Below are positions 8,731 through 16,827 of a stretch of DNA of 64,000 nt, piece after piece. Made by a program: the position numbers and the translations under genes. Origin of the DNA: Flavobacteriaceae bacterium (GTDB lineage Bacteria > Bacteroidota > Bacteroidia > Flavobacteriales > Flavobacteriaceae); contig NZFW01000020.1 in assembly GCA_002690805.1 (NCBI GenBank), forward strand, positions 25,474 to 89,473, in the 5' to 3' direction. The notes below the pieces were generated by a model, which worked only from the letters and a program-made list of their open reading frames with translations, did no database searches and was not told where the DNA came from. Within the stretch, counting starts at the first letter, position 1. The number at the start of each line of letters is the position of its first letter.

Positions 8731-9419
8731 AAAAAAACATATTGATTATAGGCGGTAGTTCAGGAATTGGATTAGAAATTGTAAGACAAATAAACGAGGA
8801 GCATAATGTATATGTTGCAAGTAGAACAAATGAATCTCTAACTCAATTAAAACATAAATTTTTAAAAATTGATATTAGTGATCAAACTATTGATTCAAGT
8901 TTAATACCTGAATGTTTAGATGGTTTGGTATATTGTCCAGGTACTATAAATTTGAGACCCTTTAGAGGTATTAAACCAGAGACTTTTATTGAAGATTTTA
9001 ATCTTAACGTAATGGGTGCAATTAAGAGTATACAAGCTGTTTTAAAAAATTTAAATAATTCTGAACATGCCAGTATTGTTTTATTCAGTACTGTAGCTGT
9101 TCAAACAGGTATGCCTTTTCATTCTTCTATAGCAGCTTCGAAAGGTGCAATAGAGGGATTGACAAGGTCCTTAGCTGCAGAATTTGCCCCAAAAATATCT
9201 GTTAATGCAATTGCACCATCTATTGTTGATACTCCTCTATCTGATAAGTTTTTAAATAATGAAGCTAAAATGCAAAGAGCAGTTGAAAGGCATCCATTAA
9301 AGAAAGTTGGATCACCAGGTGATTTAGCATCAACCGCTGTTTTTTTACTAACAAATTCTTCCTGGATTACAGGTCAAGTTATTGGAGTTGATGGGGGAAT
9401 AGGGAATCTGAAAATTTAG
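8727..9419 (+). CDS. SDR-family protein with atypical active site
   Basis: A 230-aa short-chain dehydrogenase/reductase fold. The cofactor motif GGSSGIG is at residues 9-15 and the conserved Ser is at about 121. The usual YxxxK catalytic motif reads IAASK (Ile135, Lys139), so the catalytic Tyr is absent, and the usual NNAG motif is YCPG. The C-terminal GQVIGVDGG segment is typical. The protein may bind NAD(P) without classical reductase chemistry, or use another residue. It overlaps the SRPBCC gene by 4 nt and is convergent with murA, sharing the four bases TTAG. Confidence 0.85.
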   Translation: MKKNILIIGGSSGIGLEIVRQINEEHNVYVASRTNESLTQLKHKFLKIDISDQTIDSSLIPECLDGLVYCPGTINLRPFRGIKPETFIEDFNLNVMGAIKSIQAVLKNLNNSEHASIVLFSTVAVQTGMPFHSSIAASKGAIEGLTRSLAAEFAPKISVNAIAPSIVDTPLSDKFLNNEAKMQRAVERHPLKKVGSPGDLASTAVFLLTNSSWITGQVIGVDGGIGNLKI

Positions 9420-10723
9420 AGGCGAGTTATTTTTGCACCAATATTTTTCAAGCGCACATCTATATTTTCATATCCACGATCAATTTGCTCAATATTATGA
9501 ATTATACTTGTTCCTTTTGCTGAAAGAGCAGCAATCAATAAAGATATTCCAGCTCTTATATCTGGAGAGCTCATTATAGTAGATTTTAATTGAGATTTAA
9601 AGTTATGTCCAATTACATTAGCTCTGTGGGGATCACACAAAATAATTTTTGCTCCCATATCTATTAGTTTATCAACAAAAAACAATCTACTTTCAAACAT
9701 TTTTTGATGTATGAGAAGGCTTCCTTTTGCTTGCGTAGCAACAACCAGTATGACACTTAATAGATCAGGAGTAAAACCTGGCCAGGGTCCATCTGAAACT
9801 GTCATAACTGATCCGTCAATATAATTTTGAATTTCATATCCATTTTTATGTCTTGGAATAAATATATCGTCATTAACTTTTTCAATTGTAATTCCAATTT
9901 TCCTAAAAATAGATGGAATTTGACCTAAATGATTCCAGCTCACATTTTTAATAGTCAATTCACTTTTCGTCATTGCAGCAAGACCAATCCAGCTGCCAAT
10001 CTCAATCATATCTGGAAGTAAAGAATGAGAAGTACCATTTAGCTTTTCAACACCTTCAATTAGAAGCTTATTAGAACCAATACCTGAAATTTTAGCCCCC
10101 ATTCTTACCAACATTTTGCAAAGTTGCTGCAGATAAGGCTCACAGGCTGCGTTATAGATTGTAGTCTTCCCAGATGCTAACACTGATGCCAATAGTATGT
10201 TTGCCGTACCAGTTACAGAAGGTTCATCCAAAAGCATCTCAACTCCTTTTAATTTATCTGACTTAACTGTATAAAAGTATTCTTCTTTATCATAATTAAA
10301 ATCAGCACCTAATTTTTTGAAACCTTCAAAATGAGTGTCCAATCTTCTTCTTCCAATCTTGTCTCCTCCAGGTCTTGGTATACTTCCAATTCCAAATCTA
10401 CCCAGTAAAGGTCCAACTAACATGATTGAGCCTCTCAATCCTTTACCATCAATTTTAAACTGATCGGATTCCAAATAGCTAAGATCTATATTAGAAGCTT
10501 GAAACTCATAATTACCCTTCCCAATCTTGTTTACAGAAACACCTAGGTTTACAAGAAGAGAAATAAGTTTATTAACATCAATTATATCAGGAAGATTTGA
10601 AATAATAACTTTATCATCAGTCAAAAGTAGTGCGCATAAAACCTGTAAAGCCTCATTTTTTGCTCCCTGAGGAACAATAGAGCCTATTAATTCATTTCCT
10701 CCTTCAATCTTAAAACTTCCCAT
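9416..10723 (-). CDS. murA: UDP-N-acetylglucosamine 1-carboxyvinyltransferase
   Basis: A 435-aa EPSP-synthase-fold enzyme catalysing the first committed step of peptidoglycan synthesis (PEP transfer to UDP-GlcNAc). Conserved segments are GAKNEALQ (residues 20-27), RGSIMLVGPLL near 97-107, RPGGDKIGRRRLDTHF near 117-132 and DIRAGISLLIAAL near the C-terminus. The residue that is Cys115 in E. coli MurA, the fosfomycin target, is Asp121 here. A Cys-to-Asp change at this site is known to give fosfomycin-insensitive MurA. It lies 12 bp downstream of the DUF4290 gene in the same unit. Confidence 0.95.
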   Translation of the reverse strand: MGSFKIEGGNELIGSIVPQGAKNEALQVLCALLLTDDKVIISNLPDIIDVNKLISLLVNLGVSVNKIGKGNYEFQASNIDLSYLESDQFKIDGKGLRGSIMLVGPLLGRFGIGSIPRPGGDKIGRRRLDTHFEGFKKLGADFNYDKEEYFYTVKSDKLKGVEMLLDEPSVTGTANILLASVLASGKTTIYNAACEPYLQQLCKMLVRMGAKISGIGSNKLLIEGVEKLNGTSHSLLPDMIEIGSWIGLAAMTKSELTIKNVSWNHLGQIPSIFRKIGITIEKVNDDIFIPRHKNGYEIQNYIDGSVMTVSDGPWPGFTPDLLSVILVVATQAKGSLLIHQKMFESRLFFVDKLIDMGAKIILCDPHRANVIGHNFKSQLKSTIMSSPDIRAGISLLIAALSAKGTSIIHNIEQIDRGYENIDVRLKNIGAKITRL

Positions 10724-10735
10724 TAGACAATAAAA

Positions 10736-11383
10736 TTAATATCGACCTCTTTTATTTTTATTTCGATTTTTAATATGTGAATTATTTGATCTAGGACCAT
10801 TACCATGCTTTGATCTTGCTTTTAAAAATTCGGAGGATTCTGTCAATGGCAATAAACTATCATTAACTTTTAAATTATTTTCTGATAATTCTTTCAAATG
10901 TTCAAAAATTAGAGTATCCTCAACCGAATCTTTATTCCAATTCAGGAAACATTTTTTCATATGATTTGCAATATTATAAACTAGTGCGTCTTTCATCTCT
11001 CCTTCCTCCCATCCTCTAGCAACCATAATCATCTTACTTATATTATTTCCATAGAACCTATATTTTTGAATACTAACTGGATAAGAAATACGTTGGGGTC
11101 TGGCTTTTAAAACTTCTTCTTGTGGTTTTTCAAAAGGAGAATCAACATCTAACTTAAAATCAGACATTATAAACAATTGATCCCAAAGCTTATGCTGAAA
11201 ATCAGGAACATCTCTTAAATGTGGATTGAGATTACCCATCACACCTATAATGGCTCTTGCCATTTTATTACGCTTTTCGCGATCCTCAATTTCGTGAACC
11301 TGATCTATCATTAAGTGAATATGACGTCCATACTCAGGAATAATAAGAGATTTGCGTTTTGTATTATACTGTAACGCTTCCAT
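10736..11383 (-). CDS. DUF4290 domain protein
   Basis: A 215-aa cytosolic protein matching DUF4290, a family I know only from Bacteroidota. The N-terminus (MEALQYNTKRKSLIIPEYGR) is characteristic. The C-terminus after about residue 190 is a basic Asn/Lys/Arg-rich tail that could contact nucleic acid or be disordered. No enzymatic motif is seen. It sits between DUF493 and murA, a common neighbourhood in Flavobacteriia, so a role connected with cell-wall growth is possible but unproven. Confidence 0.85.
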   Translation of the reverse strand: MEALQYNTKRKSLIIPEYGRHIHLMIDQVHEIEDREKRNKMARAIIGVMGNLNPHLRDVPDFQHKLWDQLFIMSDFKLDVDSPFEKPQEEVLKARPQRISYPVSIQKYRFYGNNISKMIMVARGWEEGEMKDALVYNIANHMKKCFLNWNKDSVEDTLIFEHLKELSENNLKVNDSLLPLTESSEFLKARSKHGNGPRSNNSHIKNRNKNKRGRY

Positions 11384-11436
11384 ATTTAAATTTGAATTGT
11401 TAATTTATTTGCAAATTACTAAAATTGATTGAATTA

Positions 11437-11715
11437 CTATAGAGACAAGACCCCTTTAAATTTTGAAACAATCTTATAAATTTGAATTACAGATTCAGGA
11501 TTTTCCATTGTTAAACTAATACTAATACTAATAAATTTATTTTTAGATGATTTTTTGATTGAAAAAACAGCCTCCATTCCTTTAAAAATATTTTCAATAT
11601 CTTCTCTAGTAGTTTCTTTATCTTTTAGAATAAACTTAAACATATAAGGACCAGGCCATTTTTGGGAAGACTCCAAGTTTTCAGAAAATCGTGAATAAAA
11701 TTCTTCATCAACCAT
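11437..11715 (-). CDS. DUF493 (YbeD-like) protein
   Basis: A 92-aa protein with the small alpha/beta DUF493 fold seen in E. coli YbeD; the WPGPYMFKFI segment near residue 20 is typical. I place the start at ATG 11713-11715 (MVDEEFYSRF). A longer reading frame exists upstream, but it would run into the divergent AAA gene and lacks family similarity. DUF493 proteins are possible ACT-like regulatory modules. It lies 53 bp upstream of DUF4290 on the same strand and 52 bp from the divergent AAA gene, a pairing conserved in Flavobacteriia as I recall. Confidence 0.8.
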   Translation of the reverse strand: MVDEEFYSRFSENLESSQKWPGPYMFKFILKDKETTREDIENIFKGMEAVFSIKKSSKNKFISISISLTMENPESVIQIYKIVSKFKGVLSL

Positions 11716-11717
11716 AA

Positions 11718-11744
11718 TTTGGCTTATTGAGTAGTTTAACTTTG
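11718..11744 (+). promoter_or_regulatory. Candidate promoter for the AAA-recQ unit
   Basis: TAACTTTG at 11737-11744 matches TAnnTTTG. A TTTG at 11718-11721 is upstream, but the 15-bp spacer is shorter than the usual 19-21, so only the -7 box is well supported. It lies 23 bp before the TTG start at 11768. Confidence 0.35.
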
Positions 11745-11767
11745 TGTAAATATAGTTTAAAAAAGAA

Positions 11768-12307
11768 TTGAACTTAATTAGAATCATTATTACAGGAGCA
11801 CCAGGAACTGGAAAAACCTCAATCATTAATAGCTTAAAATCTAGAGGCTATACCTGCTTTGATGAGTATTCAAGGGATTTAATAAACTGGGGGCACAAAA
11901 ATGGAATAAAAAATTTCTTCTTAGATAAACCAAACACATTTAATTTCAACATTTTAAAAGGTAGAGTTAAACAGTACAAAGAATCTGAGAGAATAAAAAA
12001 AACAAAAGACTGTCTAGTTTTTTTTGATAGAGGTATTTTTGATGTCTTTGCATATCAAAAATTTATAAACCCATTATATGTACTACCAAAGAAAAACAAT
12101 TTATTTAATTACCAAAAGGTTTTTATTTTAAGTCCATGGAGCAAGATTTATATAAATGATGATCAAAGATTTGAAAATTATGAAACTTCAAAATCAATTC
12201 ATAAATCAATTAGTTCAACATATGACCATTTCGGATTTAAGTTAAATGAAGTTCCAAAATTAGATGTTGAAAAAAGGGTAGACTTCATTATAAACAGATG
12301 CTTATGA
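11768..12307 (+). CDS. NadR-like AAA-family ATPase
   Basis: A 179-aa P-loop protein of the AAA_28/NadR-like group. Walker A is GAPGTGKTS at residues 10-18 and a Walker B-like segment is CLVFFDRG near 84-91. The start is a TTG at 11768: there is no in-frame ATG before the P-loop, so a non-ATG start is needed. The family phosphorylates small molecules in some members (NadR), but no substrate can be assigned. Its stop overlaps the recQ start, so the two are coupled, and DUF493 is divergent. Confidence 0.82.
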   Translation: MNLIRIIITGAPGTGKTSIINSLKSRGYTCFDEYSRDLINWGHKNGIKNFFLDKPNTFNFNILKGRVKQYKESERIKKTKDCLVFFDRGIFDVFAYQKFINPLYVLPKKNNLFNYQKVFILSPWSKIYINDDQRFENYETSKSIHKSISSTYDHFGFKLNEVPKLDVEKRVDFIINRCL

Positions 12308-14001
12308 AAGAAATTGAAGATCTCTTAAGAAGTTATTGGGGGTATAAAAGCTTTAAACCTCAACAAAAAAAAATTATTAATTCGATAATTAAAGGAAATA
12401 ATACTCTAGCTATTTTACCTACTGGTGGGGGTAAGTCGTTGTGCTACCAATTACCTTCATTGATATTGGAAGGTACTACATTAGTTATATCACCATTAAT
12501 AGCTTTAATGGAAGAACAGGTAGGTTTATTAAAAAAGATTGGTATTTCTTCATTTTACTTCAAATCCGAATCTCCAAATTCATCAACAAACCAACAACTA
12601 GACAATTTAATTAATGGAAACTACAAAATAGTTTACTGCTCGCCTGAAAAGTTTGTGAATAAAGATTTTTTAAATAAAATTAGCCAAGCTAATATAAACC
12701 ATATTGCAATTGATGAGGCGCATTGTATATCAGAATGGGGACATGAATTTAGACCTTCATACAGGAAAATTAGAAAATTATTAAATATATTAAGTAGTGT
12801 CACCATATCGGCTTTTACTGGTTCAGCAAGTAAACTAGTAAAAAAAGATATAATTAAAAGTTTAGAATTAGAAAACTTCAAAATCATTGAATCATCATTT
12901 GAAAGAAAGAATATATCATATAAAATAAATCACGCAAATGATAAAAACAAAGCACTTCTAAAGATTATTCAAAATGAAAGTTCCATAGTATATTGTAATA
13001 CAAGAAAAACAGCTGAAATTATTTCTAGGTTACTTAACAAAAATGGTTATTCTTCAGACTATTTTCATGGAGGTGTTTCATTAATTTTAAAAAAGGAAAA
13101 ATTATTAAAATGGCACTCTGAAGAAATTAAAACAATCATAGCTACAACAGCTTTTGGAATGGGTATAGATAAATCAAATGTTAGAAAAGTCATACATTAT
13201 AATTTTCCAAATAGTATTGAAAATTATTACCAAGAATCAGGAAGAGCAGGAAGAGATGGTAAAAATGCAGATGCTATAATTTTAATTAACGATCAAGAAA
13301 AAAAAATGTTTATTCAAAATAACCTTAATACCCTTCCAGACAAGTTCGACTTAATCAAAACATATAAAAATATATGCAGTCACCTTCAAATTCCTTTTGG
13401 TGAAGGTCAAGGAAATTCATACAATTTCGAATTAAGCTCATTTTGTTTAAAATATAATCACAATAAAAAAATCACACTTAATCTTCTCCGTTTTTTGGAA
13501 AATAAAAATTTAATAAAGCTTAATTACGTTTTTAATAAAAAAATAAAAATTCATATTCACTCAAATATTAGAGTCATTAAAGATTCAATTAAGTTATCCA
13601 CTAATCAGTCAATAATTCTAGAAAGCCTATTAAGATGTTATCCAAATATTTTAAACAAAAAAATATATGTTTCAATAAATAAACTAGAAAATGTTACAAA
13701 GCTAACTTCAGAAGAAATAATTAAATCTATAAATTTTTATGAAAAATCAAATTTATTGAAACTAGAAAATACAATATCTGAACTTCAGTTATTATGGCTA
13801 AAACCAAGGGAAGACAATTATACGATAGACCCTTTAATAAGTCAGTTAAATAAAATTAATGAAATCAAAAAAAATAAATATCAAAATATTCTAAATTTCA
13901 TTTACAATAATAAAATATGTAAAACAATTCAAATGCTTAGATATTTTGGGGAAATCAAAATAGATAATTGTATGAATTGTAGCTCAACATCATGTATATA
14001 A
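12304..14001 (+). CDS. recQ: ATP-dependent DNA helicase RecQ, short form
   Basis: A 565-aa superfamily 2 helicase (567 aa if the ATG at 12298 is used; I prefer 12304, which forms an ATGA overlap with the AAA gene). Motifs in order: Q-motif FKPQQ near 18, Walker A LPTGGGKSLCYQ near 38-49, DEAH near 139, SAFTGSAS near 174, TTAFGMGIDKSNVRKVIHY near 281-299 and QESGRAGRDG near 310. The RecQ zinc motif is at the extreme C-terminus (ICKTIQMLRYFGE, then CMNC and SSTSC). No HRDC domain is present, so this is a short RecQ. It unwinds DNA 3'-5' in repair and fork rescue. Confidence 0.92.
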   Translation: MKEIEDLLRSYWGYKSFKPQQKKIINSIIKGNNTLAILPTGGGKSLCYQLPSLILEGTTLVISPLIALMEEQVGLLKKIGISSFYFKSESPNSSTNQQLDNLINGNYKIVYCSPEKFVNKDFLNKISQANINHIAIDEAHCISEWGHEFRPSYRKIRKLLNILSSVTISAFTGSASKLVKKDIIKSLELENFKIIESSFERKNISYKINHANDKNKALLKIIQNESSIVYCNTRKTAEIISRLLNKNGYSSDYFHGGVSLILKKEKLLKWHSEEIKTIIATTAFGMGIDKSNVRKVIHYNFPNSIENYYQESGRAGRDGKNADAIILINDQEKKMFIQNNLNTLPDKFDLIKTYKNICSHLQIPFGEGQGNSYNFELSSFCLKYNHNKKITLNLLRFLENKNLIKLNYVFNKKIKIHIHSNIRVIKDSIKLSTNQSIILESLLRCYPNILNKKIYVSINKLENVTKLTSEEIIKSINFYEKSNLLKLENTISELQLLWLKPREDNYTIDPLISQLNKINEIKKNKYQNILNFIYNNKICKTIQMLRYFGEIKIDNCMNCSSTSCI

Positions 14002-14045
14002 TTAAATTAAAAATAGATGTAATTTTATTACAAAATCATTAATTA

Positions 14046-14990
14046 ATGAAAACCAAAATTATATTTTTTGGCACACCAAATTTTGCGGTTGGAATACTTG
14101 ATGAAATTCAAAAAAGTGAATTCACAATTGTTGCTGTCGTAACCTCAGTTGATAAGAAATCTGGAAGAGGAAGAAAAATTAAAAGCTCAGCTGTCAAAAA
14201 CTATTGTCTTACAAATGAAATAAAACTCTACCAACCAAAAAGCTTAATAGATAAAGTTTTTATTTCTAAACTTAGAATACATAAAGCAGATTTATTTATT
14301 GTTGTTGCTTTTAGAATGATTCCAAAGGTTGTATGGTCTATTCCAAAAAAAGGAACATTTAATCTTCATGCATCATTGTTACCAAATTATAGAGGAGCTG
14401 CACCTATAAATTGGGTATTAATTAATCAAGAAAAAATGACTGGATTAACTACATTTTTTATTGATGAAAAAATTGATACTGGAGAAATATTGTTAAAAAA
14501 AGAATGTAAAATAAAAAACGATGAAACTTTTGATTCCCTGCATGAAAAATTATTGAAACTTGGTAAAGAGCTTGTAATTAATACAATAATAGGATTAACA
14601 AGTAATGTTTTATTACCTATAAAGCAAGCTAATTCAAAATACTTAAAGATTGCACCTAAGCTCAATAAAGAAAACACAAAAATTAACTGGAATCAACCAA
14701 TGAATCAAATAGTTTCATTCATTAATGGATTGAATAGTTATCCAGGAGCATGGTCAGAAATAAATAATAATGGACTTGTTAATACATTTAAAATTTATAA
14801 TTGTAGACTTGAATATTCAGACCATAATGTAAAGATTAATGATCTCATTATAGCAAATAAGCAAATAAAAATATCTCATAAAGAAGGTTTTCTAATTATT
14901 GAAAGCTTAAAACTACCCGGAAAAAAACAATTAACCAGTATAGAATTATTAAACGGATATTGTTTTGATACTGGTGTTTTCGTGTCATAA
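14046..14990 (+). CDS. fmt: Methionyl-tRNA formyltransferase
   Basis: A 314-aa enzyme that formylates initiator Met-tRNA from 10-formyl-THF. The N-terminal Rossmann-like part has FFGTPNFAV (residues 6-14), and the active-site SLLPNYRGAAPINW segment is near 110-123 with the catalytic HAS just before it. IDTGEILL follows near 142. The C-terminal OB-like domain begins near residue 205. It follows recQ by 44 bp and may be cotranscribed. The recQ-fmt-HU-YqgE order is familiar from Flavobacteriia. Confidence 0.93.
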   Translation: MKTKIIFFGTPNFAVGILDEIQKSEFTIVAVVTSVDKKSGRGRKIKSSAVKNYCLTNEIKLYQPKSLIDKVFISKLRIHKADLFIVVAFRMIPKVVWSIPKKGTFNLHASLLPNYRGAAPINWVLINQEKMTGLTTFFIDEKIDTGEILLKKECKIKNDETFDSLHEKLLKLGKELVINTIIGLTSNVLLPIKQANSKYLKIAPKLNKENTKINWNQPMNQIVSFINGLNSYPGAWSEINNNGLVNTFKIYNCRLEYSDHNVKINDLIIANKQIKISHKEGFLIIESLKLPGKKQLTSIELLNGYCFDTGVFVS

Positions 14991-14999
14991 ATACCATTA

Positions 15000-15028
15000 T
15001 TATCAACAATAATGTGCACTTATCAACA
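15000..15028 (+). repeat. Tandem TTATCAACA 9-mers upstream of HU
   Basis: TTATCAACA occurs at 15000-15008 and 15020-15028 in the same orientation, 20 bp apart (about two helical turns). Each differs from the DnaA-box consensus TTATNCACA at one position. The first copy sits in a perfect 7-bp dyad (CATTATT / AATAATG). They lie between fmt and HU, so a regulatory site for HU is possible. Confidence 0.4.
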
Positions 15029-15115
15029 AAAAAGAGTATTTTCCTCTACTTTTCTTTTGCATTTTAGTTAAAGGTTATAATTTGTATAGTATATAACTAT
15101 TAATAATAAATTATT

Positions 15116-15388
15116 ATGAACAAAACAGAATTAATAGATGCTATGGCATCTGACGCAGGAGTTTCTAAGGCTGCTGCAAAAAAAGCATTAGAATCTTTTC
15201 TAGGAAATGTTGGTGGAGCCCTTAAGGGTGGAGATCGAGTTTCTCTAGTTGGATTTGGATCATGGTCAGTTACTAGACGTGCTGCCCGAGATGGTCGTAA
15301 TCCTCAAACAGGTGCAACAATTAAAATTGCTGCAAAAAATGTTGTTAAGTTTAAAGCAGGAGCAGAATTATCTGGATCTGTAAATTAA
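15116..15388 (+). CDS. HU family DNA-binding protein
   Basis: A 90-aa nucleoid protein with the HU/IHF fold: helical N-terminus MNKTELIDAMASDAGVSKA, GDRVSLVGFGSW near residues 40-51, and the DNA-binding beta arm with RDGRNPQTG near 58-66. It bends and compacts DNA as a dimer. Its richer codon use (GGT/GCT) suggests high expression. A TATAATTTG sequence upstream near 15079 resembles a -7 box with altered spacing, preceded by TTTTG about 18 bp earlier. A strong terminator follows at 15411-15440. Confidence 0.95.
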   Translation: MNKTELIDAMASDAGVSKAAAKKALESFLGNVGGALKGGDRVSLVGFGSWSVTRRAARDGRNPQTGATIKIAAKNVVKFKAGAELSGSVN

Positions 15389-15410
15389 AGATTAGTTTAA
15401 TATTAATTTA

Positions 15411-15440
15411 AAGGCTCCACTAAAATGGAGCCTTTTTTTT
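15411..15440 (+). terminator. Rho-independent terminator of HU gene
   Basis: AAGGCTCCA pairs with TGGAGCCTT around a short loop, followed by a run of T. The T run ends exactly at the ATG of the downstream YqgE gene. Confidence 0.85.
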
Positions 15441-15986
15441 ATGGAGAAAGGATTTGTTTTAGTATCAACTCCCCATGTAGTTGGAGATATTGATTTTCAT
15501 CGATCTGTAATAATTTTGATTAATAATTCAGATAAAAATTATATGGGCTTTATAATTAATAAAAAATTAGATTTTTCATTAAAAGAAATAACTAAAAAAA
15601 TTAAAAAACATATCCCTTTATATTATGGAGGTCCAGTTGAAAGAGACAATTTATTTTATATATACAAATCAAAAATTAAAGTTAACGGAACTGAAAAGCT
15701 AACTAATGACATAAGTTGGGGAGGGGATTTTGATGAGATTTTAGACTTAATAAACAAAAATATAATTTCTAAAAATGACATAAAATTCTTTATGGGATAC
15801 TCTGGATGGAGTGATATTCAACTAAATAACGAAATTGAAGATAATAGTTGGGAGCTATTTGACAACCCATCCCAACTGATGATTTTTTCTAATAAAACAG
15901 ATATGATCTGGAAAAGCTTTATTATGTCATTCGGAAATAAGTATATACTTTGGTCTAACTTACCAGAAAATCCAAATCATAACTGA
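15441..15986 (+). CDS. YqgE/AlgH family protein
   Basis: A 181-aa protein of the YqgE/AlgH (UPF0301) family. It has KGFVLVSTPHVVGDIDFHRSV at the N-terminus, GFIINK near residues 37-42, YYGGPVERDNLFYI near 62-75 and the FFMGYSGWSDIQLNNEI segment near 115. Molecular function is unknown. The family start fits the ATG at 15441, which directly abuts the HU terminator, leaving no room for a separate promoter or ribosome site. Translation may rely on read-through mRNA or a promoter inside the HU 3' region. It is convergent with the aminotransferase-like gene, 4 bp away. Confidence 0.88.
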   Translation: MEKGFVLVSTPHVVGDIDFHRSVIILINNSDKNYMGFIINKKLDFSLKEITKKIKKHIPLYYGGPVERDNLFYIYKSKIKVNGTEKLTNDISWGGDFDEILDLINKNIISKNDIKFFMGYSGWSDIQLNNEIEDNSWELFDNPSQLMIFSNKTDMIWKSFIMSFGNKYILWSNLPENPNHN

Positions 15987-15990
15987 CAAA

Positions 15991-16821
15991 TTAAATTACT
16001 TCATCAATAAAAGAATTAAAAATTTTTAAAATATTTTCATTAGCATATGTTTTTTTTCTAAATTTTAATACTGGATTTATTCCATTTTTAGTAGATAGAA
16101 TAGAAATTTCATCGGCAGTTTGTAATTCAAATATGCCAAAATTTTCATATGCAAATTCGTAATCATTTTTTTTAATAAAATCAATAAACATATCTGAAAT
16201 TACAATTGATTCTACACCAATATTCATAGATGGTGTAATAATTTTATTGCCTTTAAATAAAAATATATTTCCTAAAACTGAACCAATTACCAATTTTTGC
16301 TTATTTAAAATAATACTATCAACACATCCATTTTCGAAAGCATCAATGGAAGCAATTCTTTTTAGATCTTTCTGTAAGAAAGGAATTGTTCCAAACTCTT
16401 GGTCCGTAAAGTTATAATCATTAAAAAATGAAATTTGATTTATAGTTTTAAATTTTTTTAATTTAAGTGCATCAGTTTCATTTGCAGATATAGATAAAAT
16501 TAATTTAGGATTATAACTGTTAAATTTAACTTCTGAATCATTTGCAAATTTTAAAGTAACGATATAAGAGTTAGAATTATAATTGACTAATGTTTTATTT
16601 ATTTCATCAATAAAGAAGTCAAGGGTATAAAACATGGGTATATTTAACCTTAATCTTCTTAGTTGAGACATAATCTTAAAATAATGATTTTCTACAAAAA
16701 CAGATTGACCGTTTTCCCATCTTAATTGATATTCAAAAACAAGATTTAAATAAAAATATTTTAGAATAGCAGATGGAATGCTATTATAGTCTTCATAAAC
16801 TTTTCCATTAAAATTGATCAT
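15991..16821 (-). CDS. Class IV aminotransferase-like protein, probably non-catalytic
   Basis: A 276-aa protein with the class IV PLP fold (branched-chain aminotransferase / aminodeoxychorismate lyase). The C-terminal half aligns by eye with E. coli PabC: GNIFLFKGNKIITPS matches the ANLFxxKGNxxxTP region. The position of the PLP-binding Lys (IKHLNR in PabC) reads IPFLQK, so Pro147 replaces Lys. The conserved Glu before the NLF motif is Gly180. These changes predict loss of Schiff-base chemistry, although nearby Lys residues cannot be excluded. It lies 6 bp downstream of the START-like gene in a core syntenic block. The alignment is manual. Confidence 0.7.
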   Translation of the reverse strand: MINFNGKVYEDYNSIPSAILKYFYLNLVFEYQLRWENGQSVFVENHYFKIMSQLRRLRLNIPMFYTLDFFIDEINKTLVNYNSNSYIVTLKFANDSEVKFNSYNPKLILSISANETDALKLKKFKTINQISFFNDYNFTDQEFGTIPFLQKDLKRIASIDAFENGCVDSIILNKQKLVIGSVLGNIFLFKGNKIITPSMNIGVESIVISDMFIDFIKKNDYEFAYENFGIFELQTADEISILSTKNGINPVLKFRKKTYANENILKIFNSFIDEVI

Positions 16822-16827
16822 TGAAAA

